Below are positions 46,473-59,200 of a stretch of 64,000 nucleotides of DNA, in pieces. The translations under genes were made by a program, and so were the position numbers. The stretch lies in assembly GCA_036245805.1 (NCBI GenBank), contig BTRK01000004.1:37350907-37414906 (forward strand), given 5' to 3'. The stretch comes from Pristionchus mayeri. Lineage: Eukaryota > Nematoda > Chromadorea > Rhabditida > Neodiplogasteridae. The first letter of the stretch is position 1, and the number at the start of each line of letters is the position of its first letter. The notes beneath the pieces were generated by a model. That model made no database searches. It was not told the DNA's origin and saw only the letters and a list, made by a program, of their open reading frames with translations.

Positions 46473-49400
46473 AATTCTGACGAGATTCACAAAATAATTC
46501 ATATCTCGCCCGGGACCCCACCTTGCACTGCGTTTCCTTTACATATTCTGAATCTACGCACTCATATTAGTCTAGGAAAAATCGGCTGGAGAATCGGCAG
46601 GTGTTAGAACAGGTCTCACCAAGCCAAAATTTTCGACCAATTCGCAAGTCGAAAATTTATAATTCTCAATTTTACGTCCAAATTGCTCAGATCTACCTAT
46701 TCTTTCATATTTCTGTGCTTACTAGTCTAGTTGTACCAATTTCCATAGTAAAATCCGAAGATTTCCTTACTTTCAAAATGTCATGTTTTTCACATTGTAA
46801 TTTCTGAAATTTGAAGGTGTCTAGTTCAACATTTCGGGATTGTACCAAGTGCTCACTATATACTTTTTAAAGATGCCTTAGATATTGTAAAAATTTGCAG
46901 TTCGTGGCTCATTCATGAAATCAGAAGTCCAGTTTGAGACCCTTCAATATGGCTCGAGCGAAGTTCGTGAAATAAGCAAAATTTGTTTTACAATGATTTT
47001 GCGAACTACGGTTGGCCATATGTTGGAAAAATGTTTTCATAACCAATTCTAACAACAATCGATGAAAACTTCTTAAAATTTCATGTTTCTTAAGAGACCG
47101 TCCACCAGAGAACGTAATAACTATGCAGGGGTCCACGGATGGCCAAAAATTCGATAAATTCCAAACTTTTTTCCTGAAATGTGGGTACCGAGTGCTGATT
47201 GACGGCCGCAATGACTAAGGCTAGGGGTCGATTTTGAAAAAGTTACAGGTACCCCCCATTTTGGAGGTCGAAAAAGTTGATATCTCAGAATGACACGTGA
47301 TATAGATTTTCTGATGTATTTTCACGCGTAGAAAAAGAATTTTTATATCTGAGTGCGTGAAAATGCGAAATGAAAAAGTTTAGCCCGAAAAACCACTTTT
47401 TCGTCAATATAATCGAGTATATAGATCTAAAAATGTCCGAGGTGCACATTATCGATACGATTTTCGGAATCTACGTGAAAAGTTATGTCTAGCTTGAATT
47501 TTTCAGAATTTTAAAAATGACGACTTTTGAGATATTGCGATCCAAACTATGAAAAATACGTAAAATTGCTGAACATGGGTTCGCATGGCCCCGAAAATTT
47601 TCGCCCCCTATAGCTCTACTAGTCTAAAAACAATTCGTTATGTCTTATACAATCATTTTAAATATTTTTCTACTTCGAAAAAGTGAGAAAATCAGAAATC
47701 TGAAATTTCATTTTCTCAGCCTCGGTTCAAGGGCCAAAAATATCAATTTTTAAAAATTATAGATAAAAGAGGTTTTCCGACAGTTTTCCATACGTAGAAA
47801 CCGAATTTTCATGTTACAGCTCATGAAAAGCACTTTTGTCATCATTTTAGCCAAGATCAATTTTGAACTTTTTTCGATTTTTGAATTTTTGACTTTTTTC
47901 AAATTTATGTTCTATATGACTTTACCACCTAAAAGTTGATTAAAATAATTGTATAAGACATAACGAAATGTCTTTAGACCAGTAGAGCTATAGGAGGCGA
48001 AAATTTTCGGGGCCATGCGAACCCATGTTGAGCAATTTGACGTATTTTTCATAGTTTGGATCGCAATATCTCAAAAGTCGTCATTTTTAAAATTCTGAAA
48101 AAATCACACTAGGCATAACTTTTCACGTAGATTCCGAAAATCGTATCGAGAATGTGCACCTCGGACATTTTTAGATCTATATACTCGATTATATTGACGA
48201 AAAAGTGGTTTTTCGGGCTAAACTTTTCCATTTCGCATTTTCACGCACTCAGATATAAAAATTCTTTTTCTACGCGTGAAAATACACTAGAAAATCTATA
48301 TCACGTGTCATTCTGAGATATCAATTTTTTCGAAAAATCGACCCCTAGTCATTGCGGCCGTCAATCAGCACTCGGTACCCACACTTCAGAAAAAAAGTTT
48401 GAAATTTATCGAATGTTTGGCCATCCGTGGACCTGTTACGTTCTCTGGTGGACGGTCTCTTAATTTGCAATTTTTTTGACTTTTGCGGATTCACATTTCT
48501 GAAAAATCGCGAAAACGACCTCTTGTTCATGCCTATCAAACTTCTAAATTTATAAAAACATCATTCAAACTCATAGAGAATAAGAATTCGCAAAATCAAC
48601 TTCAAAAACAAATTTTGATTATTTCCGAACCTTCGCTCGAGCCATATTGAAGGGTCTAAAAATGGATCTCTGTATTAATGAAAGAACAACGAACATAAAA
48701 TTTTATAATATCTTAGGCATACTCTAAAACGCATATGACGCTGTACGCGATAGGTTCAATGACGTATCCGCACAGCTCAAAAACTGAAATATATGTAAAC
48801 TTGGCCCTAGGGGTTATTTTTGATTCTGAACAAACTGGCGTTGTCAGTTTTTCGATATATGACCTCTGGGTACCAGTATGGTACCGGGTCCGATTCACCA
48901 AAAATCGGGTTTTCATACATATCTCCGGTGAAAGTAAAGCTACAATCTTGAAATTTGGATTCCTTATGCAGAATTTCATGCTGATCAGACCTGAGTTATT
49001 CATTTGTCATGAATTGTTCAAAGTCACCTGAAAAATCGAATTTTTGAACGACGAAAATGAGAAGGTGGAGACCATACTCATTCGATTCGTCGTGTAATTC
49101 TGATCATTTTATCTACTGGGTGTGAAACAATTAAACTAGCGCCAAAGAAGTTGCTAACGTTTTTCCGAAAACAATCGCGTTGACCTGCTTGCACAACGCA
49201 CGGTCGCATGACCTGTGAAACCACATGTGTTCTAAGCCAAGGAACCCAAAGTCATGGGTTCGATTCCGCATCGATGCAACCTGTTTTGCCATATTTTTCG
49301 CTACATTATTGAGCTTGTCTAACACTAATTTCATCTACTATTACACTATTCTATCAATTTGACTGCCAATAGCGCTGTTTGTGCAATTTGGATGAGGGAA

Positions 49401-51639
49401 ATCATTATTATTCTGATCTTCATGCAAGAAATGTCGCCACACAGCAAAGGTGATCGTAAGAGGGAAGCGAAAGAGGGAGACGAGATCAAAATGAGGGGAT
49501 GCAAGGAAAATGGAGAGGCGATATTTAAAGCAGGATCCAAAATTCGTTTTCCTAAAGGATGATAATGAGTATATTGAAGAAAAAAGCGGCTGAAAGCGAA
49601 GGTAGAATAATTTTTGCATGAAGATCAGAATAATAATGATTTCCCTCATCCAAATTTCAAGATTGTAGCTTTACTTTCACCGGAGATATCTATGAAAACC
49701 CGATTTTTGATGAATCGGACCCGGTTCCATACTGGTACCCAGAGGTCATATATCGAAAAACTGACAACGCCAGTTTTTTCAGAATCAAAAATAACCCCTA
49801 GGGCCAAGTTTACAGATATTTCATTTTTTGAGCTGTGCGGAACCCCGGGCGAGATATGAATTATTTTGTGAATCTCGTCAGAATTATTCGATATTTTCGT
49901 CATGATATCGTGGTAGTCCAGCTTCGATGAAAACATGAAAGTTCCTTAAAATAATTTTCCGCACATTTTGAGCACCATACGGTCATTGTAGCTCAAAAAT
50001 TAACACATATACGTCAGAGCCGGTACCACATCCGGAAAACACCTAAATACCGGTTCCAGGGAAAATCACTGGTACATAAAATTTCTCGCTGCCACTAGAC
50101 TGAGTCATAATTTTCTTTTCTAGATTGCTCAAACTTCTGCACCTGGTTCCTCAGGGGGGTCGTTTTCATGCATCTCTCAGAAGACACGTGATAAATAACT
50201 CGAATGGAAAGCATTTTGGCACTTTCTTTAAAAAAATCGAAAAATTTCGGAAAAATTGACTCGATTTTCATGAATTTCTATTTTAATGATTTTCATGGAT
50301 CTTTTGCAACCAAATCATATAAGACAATGATATGGTAATGTAGAGGCATGATTTCCTCGAAAAAAATACGATTTCGGTCACAGAGCCGGAAATTACAAAC
50401 TTTCCGGTTTTGGTTTCCGGCTTTGGAGAAAATTATGTTTTCTATGCAAAATTAAGCCGCCTAGTTATTTATGAGAGGAATCGCGAGATAATTTTTTGGG
50501 ATATGCGGCGGTAGAAAACAAAATGGTTTTCTCCAGGTGTAACTTTTAAATAAAGCATTTCAAGTGATGCTCTTTCAAAAATTAACACGTATACGTCAGA
50601 GCCGGTACCACATCCGGAAAACACCTAAATACCTGTGCGGGAAAAATCACTTGTAAAAAAATTTCTCACTGCCACTAGACTCTGTCATAATTTTCTTTGC
50701 CAGATTGCTCAAACTTCTGCACCTGGTTCCTCATGGACATGCAATCTCTCAGAAGGAGCGTGTTATAGTTATGTTACTTATTTATGATTTTTTCGACAAT
50801 ATAGTCATGTTTTGGAGCTTTCATCTGATGATTTTCGGAAAAGTGATTTTGAAGCGAATTGGACGCAATTTTCGGCTTGGGAAGACCACTTGTCACACCT
50901 AAGGAGTTCGGCTATATTTTTTCCTGATAGAATCGGGTATGGAGAATCCGAGTATGAGCACCGCATACTTGAAAGGGTGGGGTGAAAAGCCGGTAGAATG
51001 TATTTTCTGTTTTGGATTGCAGTATTTTCGAAAATTTATGAAGTTGACGCGGACGAACTTTCTTGTCAACATAAAAGTTGTTTTAAATATTTTTTCGGAC
51101 ATTTTGAGCCCAATGCCACCATTCTAGCTCATCTGGGAGCTGAAATACGGTAGAGCCGGGTGCGGAACCGGAAAATGCCTAAAAGCCGGTTTTGAAAAAA
51201 AGGCCAACGTAGAAAGTTTTCTCATGCCGAATATACTATGGCATAATTATCTCGTGGATACTGCTGAAAGTTGGGGCTCCTGGTTCCGCGGGGTGTCCGT
51301 TTTCATGCATTCGTGATAAAATGCGTCTTCTGAGAGATTGCATGAATGCGGACCCCTCGAAGAACAAGGAGCCGACAGTTTGAGCAATATCGATGAATTG
51401 TTTATGTTAGAGTATATTGCGGACGAGAAAACTTTCGACGTTGGCAGTTTTTTCCAGAACCGGCTTTTAGGAATTTTCCGGTTTTGGTTCCGGCTCTACC
51501 ATAAAAAGGGATGGCATTGGGCTCAAAATGTGCGGAAAACTATTTTAAACAACGTTTATGGTGACCATAAAAACGGAGGATCTCATTTTCATTTCGAAAA
51601 AAATGAAATACCAATTTTTAGAATAAATAACAAATTCTA
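46472..51639. repeat. Duplicated unit, partial copy C
   Basis: Equal in length (5168 bp) and almost identical to 33104-38271. It includes a third FB-A copy at 47094-48459 and the tRNA-like fragment at 49203-49293. The end of similarity at 51639 is where copy A joins copy B at 38271. Confidence 0.9.
47090..48463. mobile_element. FB-A fold-back element (copy C)
   Basis: Copy of 33722-35095 at offset 13368, TTAA flanks retained. Confidence 0.85.
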
Positions 51640-52779
51640 CCGGCACCAGCTCGGGTTCTACCCTCCATATTTACCACTTTTCATCACAGATTGTGAATCT
51701 GCGAAATCGACTTACTATAGGAAAAAAAATAGAACTGGCGGCTAAACCCCTGGCTTTTTGAGATTTGAGGCCAGAAAGACCAAAAATGACCAAAATTAGA
51801 TTTTTTCGATTTTTTCAAATTTTTCAAATATCCATATTATGAACTCCCGATGATATGTTTTCTTATTTATTGCCACTTCCTATCTCAAAATGTTGTTTTT
51901 CAATTCAACAAAGCGAAATCAACACATCTACCCAAACCCGTCCCCTCAGTTTGGGGTCGAAAAACAAATTGCTCACAAATATAAATAATACATGTTTTCT
52001 GGTATATTTTGTCGCTTAGAAGCCGAATTTCACTATTAGAACGCGTGCAAATTCGAGATAAAGGAGTTACGAAATTTCGATCCGACAAGAGCCAACATCT
52101 CAATTCAAAAATGACAGAATTTGGGTCGCAATTGCGACAGTTCGTGACAGTGAAGCATCCATAAACTCTTAGATTATTTTGCAAACTCTTCAAATAGTTA
52201 GAAAAAAAAAAGTAAGTGTATGTGTTACAACTTGTCGATCCGGAAAATTCAATCATCCAATATATTTGTTTCGTAATATAATTTTTGGTTTTTTCGGGTC
52301 GAAATTTTCGGTTTTCCGTTAATAACTCCTTTATTTCTAATAGTGAGATTCGGCGGGAGAAATCTCAAAAAGCCAAGGGTTTAGCCGCCAGTTCTATCTT
52401 TTCCTATAGCAACACGATGTCGTAGATTCAGAATCTGTGCTCAAAGTGGTAAAGATGGGGTACCCGAGCCGGTAGAATTTGTTATTTGTTCTAAAAATTG
52501 GTATTTAATTTTTTCGCAATGAAAATGAGATCCTCCGTTTTTATCATCACCATAAAAGTTGTTTAAAATAATTTTCCGCACATTTTGAGCAATGACATTC
52601 TTCTAGTTCATCTGTCAGCTGATTTAAAACCGGAAAATTCCTAGAAGTCGGTTCGGGAAAAAATGCCAACGTCGAAAGTTTTCTCGTCCCCAATATACTC
52701 TAACATAAATACCTCATCGATATTGAACAAACTTTCGGCCCCTTGTTCCTCATGGTCATGCATTCTCTCAGAAGACTCG
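51324..52779. mobile_element. FB-B fold-back element
   Basis: Begins CGTCTTCTGAGAGATTGCAT and ends with the near inverse ATTCTCTCAGAAGACTCG. The arms 51324-51770 and 52360-52779 pair imperfectly (AACCGGCTTTTAGGAATTTT against its inverse; CTAAACCCCTGGCTTTTTGA). This is the clearest stand-alone copy of the FB-B family. The loop at 51780-52350 has no coding content. Confidence 0.75.
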
Positions 52780-53460
52780 TGATTTATAACACATGTATCA
52801 TGAGTCAGCGGAGGAAAACACCACACCCCGGGAACAATTTCCAACTTTTATTTTTTGTTTACCTTTATATTATGGTGCTAGCATACACAAGAGACAACTC
52901 TCCGAAAAATCCAGGTCACAGGAATTTAAAATTTCCAATTACTATTTTTACTATATGTGTATGAAGTTAAGCTTCCATAATCTGCAATAAAATTCACTTT
53001 GTTTCATACTCCCCGAGATGGTATGATTTTATTTATATATGGAATTTCAGTTTTTCGTTCATAGTTTCTTAACTTGCAGTCTCACAGCTTCGCACTTAAC
53101 AGAAAGGTTATTCAACTCATTTTTCCGCGTATTTTGAGCCCAATCCCACGTCCGTAGCACAATTTGGAGCTGAAATACGGTAGAGCCGGATGCAAAACCG
53201 GAAAATTCCTAAAAGCCGGATCTGGGACCTGTGACCTGGATTTTTCGGAGAGTTGTCTCTTGTGTATGCTAGCACCATAATATAAAGGTAAACAAAAAAT
53301 AAGTTGGAAATTGTTCCCGGGGTGTGGTGTTTTCCTCCGCTGACTCATGATACATGTGTTATAAATCACGAGTCTTCTGAGAGAATGCATGACCATGAGG
53401 AACAAGGGGCCGAAAGTTTGTTCAATATCGATGAGGTATTTATGTTAGAGTATATTGGGA
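52691..53460. repeat. Near-perfect palindrome overlapping the FB-B end
   Basis: 52691-52921 is the near-exact inverse of 53227-53460 (TGTATGCTAGCACCATAATA and so on). The loop is 52922-53226. It shares its first about 90 bases with the right end of the 51324-52779 element, so two fold-backs overlap. Confidence 0.8.
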
Positions 53461-53678
53461 ACTCCCAAGTTCCTAGATCAAATCTCCAGCGAACAGCGAT
53501 CCGTTGCGGTTTTGTCCGCCCCCTTGTTCATCCTTACCAATCGAGGTGCTGGAGGAGGAGGGCGAGGCAGCTCAGGAGCACGGGGAGGAGGAGGAGGAAG
53601 AGGAGGAGGGCGAGGTTCAACTGGAGGGAGAGGAGGGGGATCCAGTGGATACTACGGTTACTCGGGCACTGGATACTA
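53460..53678 (+). pseudogene. Truncated direct copy of exon 2 of the gene at 56.2 kb
   Basis: 219 bp nearly identical to 56941-57159, including the MITE right end, the acceptor ATCGAG and the start of the Gly-rich exon (GAGGGGRGSSGARGGGGGRG). It stops at GGATACTA, where the inverted duplication begins. It has no donor site and no exon 1 in sense orientation, so it should not be translated. Confidence 0.85.
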
Positions 53679-54122
53679 GCATTGTTATCAGTGTACCATC
53701 TACTACTTCACCCTGTTTAGATCCTGAAACTAGGCGATCTTGAGTTTTAATAACTATCACCGTATAGGTTCATGGTCCAAAATTACGAATTTCAGTGGAC
53801 AATCATGGTTAGATAAGCACCGAATGCCCTAACCAAACAACATTCCAGTACTCCAATAACAACTCTATCCCTCGTATATGAATATCGATTGATTAGGGCA
53901 TTTGATGTTTATCTAACCATGATTTTCCACTGAAATTCGTGATTTTGGACCATGAACCCCTATACGGTGATAGGGAGTAAAACTCAAGATCGGCTAGTTA
54001 GAGGATCTAATCAGGGTGAAGTAGTAGATGGTACACTGATAACAATGCAACAACTCACAAGTTGCTAGATCAAATTTAAAGCGAACAGCAATCCGTTGCG
54101 GTTTTGTCCGCCCCATGAACAA
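53679..54122 (-). mobile_element. Copy of the 304-843 MITE family in the left arm
   Basis: Palindromic, with CCAAAATTACGAATTTCAGT and its inverse, ending TTTTGTCCGCCCC followed by ATGAACAA (54115-54122). That octamer is the inverse of TTGTTCAT found after the other end of the element at 57005-57012 and 53524-53531. The insertion therefore carried an 8-bp target duplication before the locus was rearranged. Confidence 0.75.
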
Positions 54123-54524
54123 GTACGATTTGACTCTCTTGGTTTCAGATAATATTTCTCTCTATATCTCTATATGTATAACGATCCCTAACCAGGTGTG
54201 CCATGCAACAATTTTCTGACTCTTCTCCACCCTCATTTGGGGTGTTTCCGGACAACAACAGAGCAATTGGTCGATGGTGTAGAAACGGCAATTCCAATGC
54301 TGACTCATCACGACTATTCATGACAACAATCACAGTTTGCGTAACATCCGGCGGAAATGGATGAATAGGCTGATCGCTAACGCTCTAGGGTTATCTTATT
54401 GAACTTATTTTGACTTTTAGGTAGATTTCAGATGCGCTAAATGACTGATGGCTTATTTCAAGTTGGCTTATTTCCTGGAACCTACCTGAAAACTACGATT
54501 GTCCAATAAGAAAACTGAACTGAC

Positions 54525-54594
54525 CTCCTTTAGAACGAACAAGGACCAAAAAGACGAGGAGGACGAGCAAACTCTGAATGAAACCATTGTTCAT
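54525..54594 (-). pseudogene. Inverted copy of exon 1 (signal peptide)
   Basis: Exact inverse of 56233-56302: ATG to the GGAG donor, encoding MNNGFIQSLLVLLVFLVLVR. A minus-strand transcript starting here meets only an antisense copy of exon 2, so no full protein can follow. Confidence 0.8.
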
Positions 54595-55030
54595 CGATTG
54601 GGTCTGGAAAGACTGATTTGACATACATTCAATGTCATCGAATTGGAAATTTTTCGTAAACAATGGCAAAAGTGAAATATCACAGATTGGAACAATGAGT
54701 AATTGATATACGTATGTTTTATCCAGCGGATCTGAAACATGTATTTGTATAGTTATACAGCTTCAACACCCAAGGTGCCATATATAGAGAGAAAAAAAGC
54801 ACAAATAGGAGGGTGGGTACTTGGAGTTGGTTTCCAAGCACAGCATTCCATAACGATAGAAAGCGGGGAGATCTTTTCGACATCAAATTACAAAGTCGAA
54901 ACTTGATGTGCATCTGAAACATATCGCAATTTTACAAACGATGTTGGGCACCCGAGCTTAATAACTTGTGTTTCAGACTGACTATGAAAAATGCTTCAAG
55001 AAACTAAGATATTAATTACAATAGCTTTTA

Positions 55031-55127
55031 AACCAATTCTGATGTTTTGCGTTTTAACGATGATCTCATATCTTTCTTAAATCAATTCTGATGTGTTGCG
55101 TTTTAACGATGATCTCATATCTTTTTA
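55031..55127. repeat. Two 49-bp tandem repeats
   Basis: CAATTCTGATGT(T/G)TTGCGTTT, then TAACGATGATCTCATATCTTT, twice in a row. The function is unknown. It lies in the single-copy centre of the inverted duplication, possibly in a shared upstream region. Confidence 0.75.
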
Positions 55128-56232
55128 CTCTTTCAGTCTCGATTTTATTCAATGTCTCAATAATTTGTATTATCAGTGCCCTCATTTGACCTAATATCAA
55201 CGTAATAATACGGATTAGTCAATATTTTCGGATAAGGTATATTCGAATGGTTTTCAACGAGAAGGGAACAATTGATTGGAAGCATTATTGTAAGCGGGTT
55301 CCCGGGAGAACAATATGATCCAGTTGTGTACACGTGGAATATTATGGCCAAATCGTGAAAAAAGAGATGTTTTCGATTGGCCATAGTTAGATCAACCGGT
55401 GAGGAGTGTAGAAGGAATAGCGAGAGAGGGAGGGAGAGAGTGGAGAGAAACAGAGAACCGGATGTCCACAAGTGAGTATGCGTGCGCCACGTGAGCACCA
55501 CTCGGCCAATATAAGGGAAAGTTAGTCATTTGAGTTTCCAAAATTTAGTGTGGTCACCCTCCGGCAATAGGCCGTATGATCACCGTCGGATGATAACCTT
55601 CCGGATTATCATTACAAAATGGACCCTTTTATAACTGTCACGGCATAATTTTTACCGCCTTGCACAATATTCCTTTCGTCGGGGAAAAGTGAGAAAGCGA
55701 AATGTAATTAAATTTGACCTGGCAAGATGCCAGATTTTCTCTCGACTGGAAAAGCGGAGAAAATAAGCTTCGATATATAAAACGGTTCTGAAACCTATCG
55801 CAATTCTCAAATTCGATCACAATTGAAAATATGTGCGTTTCATAGTCAGTCTGAAACACAAGTTATTAAGCTCGGGTGCCCAACATCGTTTGTAAAATTG
55901 CGATATGTTTCAGATGCACATCAAGTTTCGACTTTGTAATTTGATGTCGAAAAGATCTCCCCGCTTTCTATCGTTATGGAATGCTGTGCTTGGAAACCAA
56001 CTCCAAGTACCCACCCTCCTATTTGTGCTTTTTTTCTCTCTATATATGGCACCTTGGGTGTTGAAGCTGTATAATTATACAAATACATGTTTCAGATCTG
56101 CTGGATAAAACATACGTATATCAATTACTCATTGTTCCAATCTGTGATATTTCACTTTTGCCATTGTTTACGAAAAATTTCCAATTCGATGACATTGAAT
56201 GTATGTCAAATCAGTCTTTCCAGATCCAATCG

Positions 56233-59200
56233 ATGAACAATGGTTTCATTCAGAGTTTGCTCGTCCTCCTCGTCTTTTTGGTCCTTGTTCGTTCTAAAGG
56301 AGGTCAGTTCAGTTTTCTTATTGGACAATCGTAGTTTTCAGGTAGGTTCTAGGAAATAAGCCAACTTGAAATAAGCCATCAGTCATTTAGCGCATCTGAA
56401 ATCTACCTAAAAGTCAAAATAAGTTCAATAAGATAAACCTAGAGCGTCAGCGATCAGCCTATTCATCCATTTCCGCCGGATGTTACGCAAACTGTGATTG
56501 TTGTCATGAATAGTCGTGATGAGTCAGCATTGCAATTTAAATTTGATCTAGCAACTTGTGAGTTGTTGCATTGTTATCAGTGTACCATCTACTACTTCAC
56601 CCTGATTAGATCCTCTAACTAGGCGATCTTGAGTTTTACTCCCTATCACCGTATAGGGGTTCATGGTCCAAAATCACGAATTTGAGTGGAAAATCATGGT
56701 TAGATAAACATCAAATGCCCTAATCAATCGATATTCATATACGAGGGATAGAGTTGTTATTGAAGTACTGGAATGTTGTTTGGTTAGGGCATTCGGTGCT
56801 TATCTAACCATGATTGTCCACTGAAATTCGTAATTTTGGACCATGAACCTATACGGTGATAGTTATTAAAACTCAAGATCGCCTAGTTCCAGGATCTAAA
56901 CAGGGTGAAGTAGTAGATGGTACACTGATAACAATGCAACAACTCCCAAGTTCCTAGATCAAATCTCCAGCGAACAGCGATCCGTTGCGGTTTTGTCCGA
57001 ACCCTTGTTCATCCTTACCAATCGAGGTGCTGGAGGAGGAGGGCGAGGCAGCTCAGGAGCACGGGGAGGAGGAGGAGGAAGAGGAGGAGGGCGAGGTTCA
57101 ACTGGAGGGAGAGGAGGGGGATCCAGTGGATACTACGGTTACTCGGGCACTGGATACTATGGAGATACATCGGCTGTCAAGTCGACATCGATGAATCGAT
57201 ATGCCGGTGGATACGCGACGGTTAACGTATGGTACTTCAGGTATGAAATTTTACCACTTCTTTGCTAAATCGAAAAATGTATACACAATGGCGGCATTTC
57301 CATGATATCCCCATTTGACCCTTCCGATTGTGAGTAAAGACTGAGTAAAATAAAGACCTGTATCTTAGTTATTTAGTCCAGTAGATGAACAGTTCCCAAT
57401 TTGATCATGAATCTGGCATCCGTCTGGTTGTCAGGTCGTAAACAAATTAACAAAGAGTCATCAAAAAATCCGCCCCCCCCCTATAACTGTCCACTGTTCC
57501 CAAATAGGCAACCATAGGTACATTAAATTCCGACCAGAAATCGAACACTTCAGAGGCGGAGGGGCGGGAAAGGAATCGGACGAACCTCTGATCAACAGCT
57601 CGACAATCTACAACTCCTTGTTCAACAAAGATGCCTTCGCATCGACATTCACTCCGTGGACTGGAGATGCACCGATATTCCAGCACCAGATCAACCCAGT
57701 GAGCCACGATATAAGAGGGAAGGGGAAGGCACGGAACAATTGATTCTGACTAATGATGCTGTGGTTGCATTTTTAACAAAACGGCAAGTACGTTTTGTTT
57801 TCAGTGGAACTTCTCACTTTCGAAATTGGAGTTCATGAAGATTCCTCTCAAAGTCGCGGATGTGAGCCGGCCAGTGAGGTGAGATTGATGATTCGTTGTA
57901 ACTTGCTGACAAGGGCGGACTTCTGGTCTGTGTCTCTCACCGATCATGGTGTTTGTACAACAATTTTGAGATCGAGAAATGATCCCACACGCTCGTCGTT
58001 CCTGTGACTCTCTCGGCCTGTCGAGTTGCAAAAGAATGTGGGAAATGACGACGCGAAGACCGTTTCTCGAACTATAGATTTCTGAATTATTTCAGTATCG
58101 ACAACGGCTCACTGCTCTACTTCTGGAGTAATTCATCACTTCCCCGCCGCGAGGCAGGCACTTGTCACAGATACACATCGACTAATGAGGACAGGGAATT
58201 CACAGTCTGTGATCTGAACAAGAAGGATAGGTGAATTGAATTTGTTAATATGTCCACCACTAGGGGTGCACCCCCGTGCAACCTATGAACTCCGAGTTAC
58301 AATTGAGTGCCTCTCTACATGGGCAACTATGGTTCAAACCTTGACCAAATCTGTCTGACATATAAAAACATATAATATAAAAACTGAAAAATATTTAGTT
58401 ATACTATATTGGATACAATTGCAATTAAGAGACCATCCACGAAAGAACGGAAAAGGGTCACGGATGGTTAAAAAATAGATATCCGTCATATTTTTATTTT
58501 GAAGTAAGGGACCAAAGTTAGGAACGCAGGCACCATTGGCAATGATCAACTTTGAAAAAGTTACAGTTTTGGGGTGAAAATATTTTTTTACCAAAAATTG
58601 TCGTTTTAATAGTTTTTCTGGTGTATTTTCTCGAGTAGATAACGTATTTCTATGAAAAAAATGGTCAGAAATGCGATATAACAAAATTAGAGCCAAAAAT
58701 CGATTTAAATCGATTTTTTTGATCCAAAATGCCACATAAATGTACATAACTTTTTTTGAAAAAATAAGACTTTGGGTTTTTCGCATTTTTCGACACATCA
58801 TCATATGTCACAACTATGATAATTTTTTCAGAATTTTAAAAACACCCCATCTTGCTGAAAATTTGGCCTGAACTTGGGATCTTAGGAAAAAATCGTGAAA
58901 AAGGCTGACTATTTTGGATTGCAAATCCTGTCCGCAGCTTCCAACTGTCTTCACATTTGGTCTGGGACACGTGGTGGGTCATATAAACATGTTTAATATC
59001 AAAAATTGGCAAAATTCGAAAATTTTGAAATTTCGATTTTTGGACCATTTTGAGCCAAAAAATCGAAATTTCAAAATTTTTGAATTTTGTTAATTTTTTA
59101 TATTGAACATGTTTATATGACCGTCCACGAGTCCCAGACCAAATTTGAAGGATATTGTAAGCTGCAGACAGGATCTGCAATCCAAAATATTCAGCCCTTT

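Larger units (their letters stand above)
53679..56940. repeat. Inverted duplication of the 5' region of a Cys-module gene
   Basis: The left arm 53679-54985 is the inverse of the right arm 55842-56937. The right arm lacks about 200 bp that the left keeps (54120-54310). Both arms hold promoter sequence, exon 1 and the intron-1 MITE. The unpaired middle 54986-55841 is single-copy except for a 49-bp tandem repeat. Confidence 0.85.

Noticed and set aside
53504..53743. Glu-rich frame over the GGA repeats (also 56985-57194)
   Set aside because: It is another frame of the Gly-rich exon 2. The Gly frame matches the paralogue and the splice phases; the Glu frame does not.
54719..56108. 67-codon frame with a TM-like stretch, on both arms
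   Set aside because: The two copies are the same sequence in the inverted duplication upstream of exon 1; more likely leader or promoter DNA than a protein.
58334..58804. 156-codon minus-strand frame
   Set aside because: Lies in one arm of the intron-5 fold-back and is mirrored at 59145-59435.
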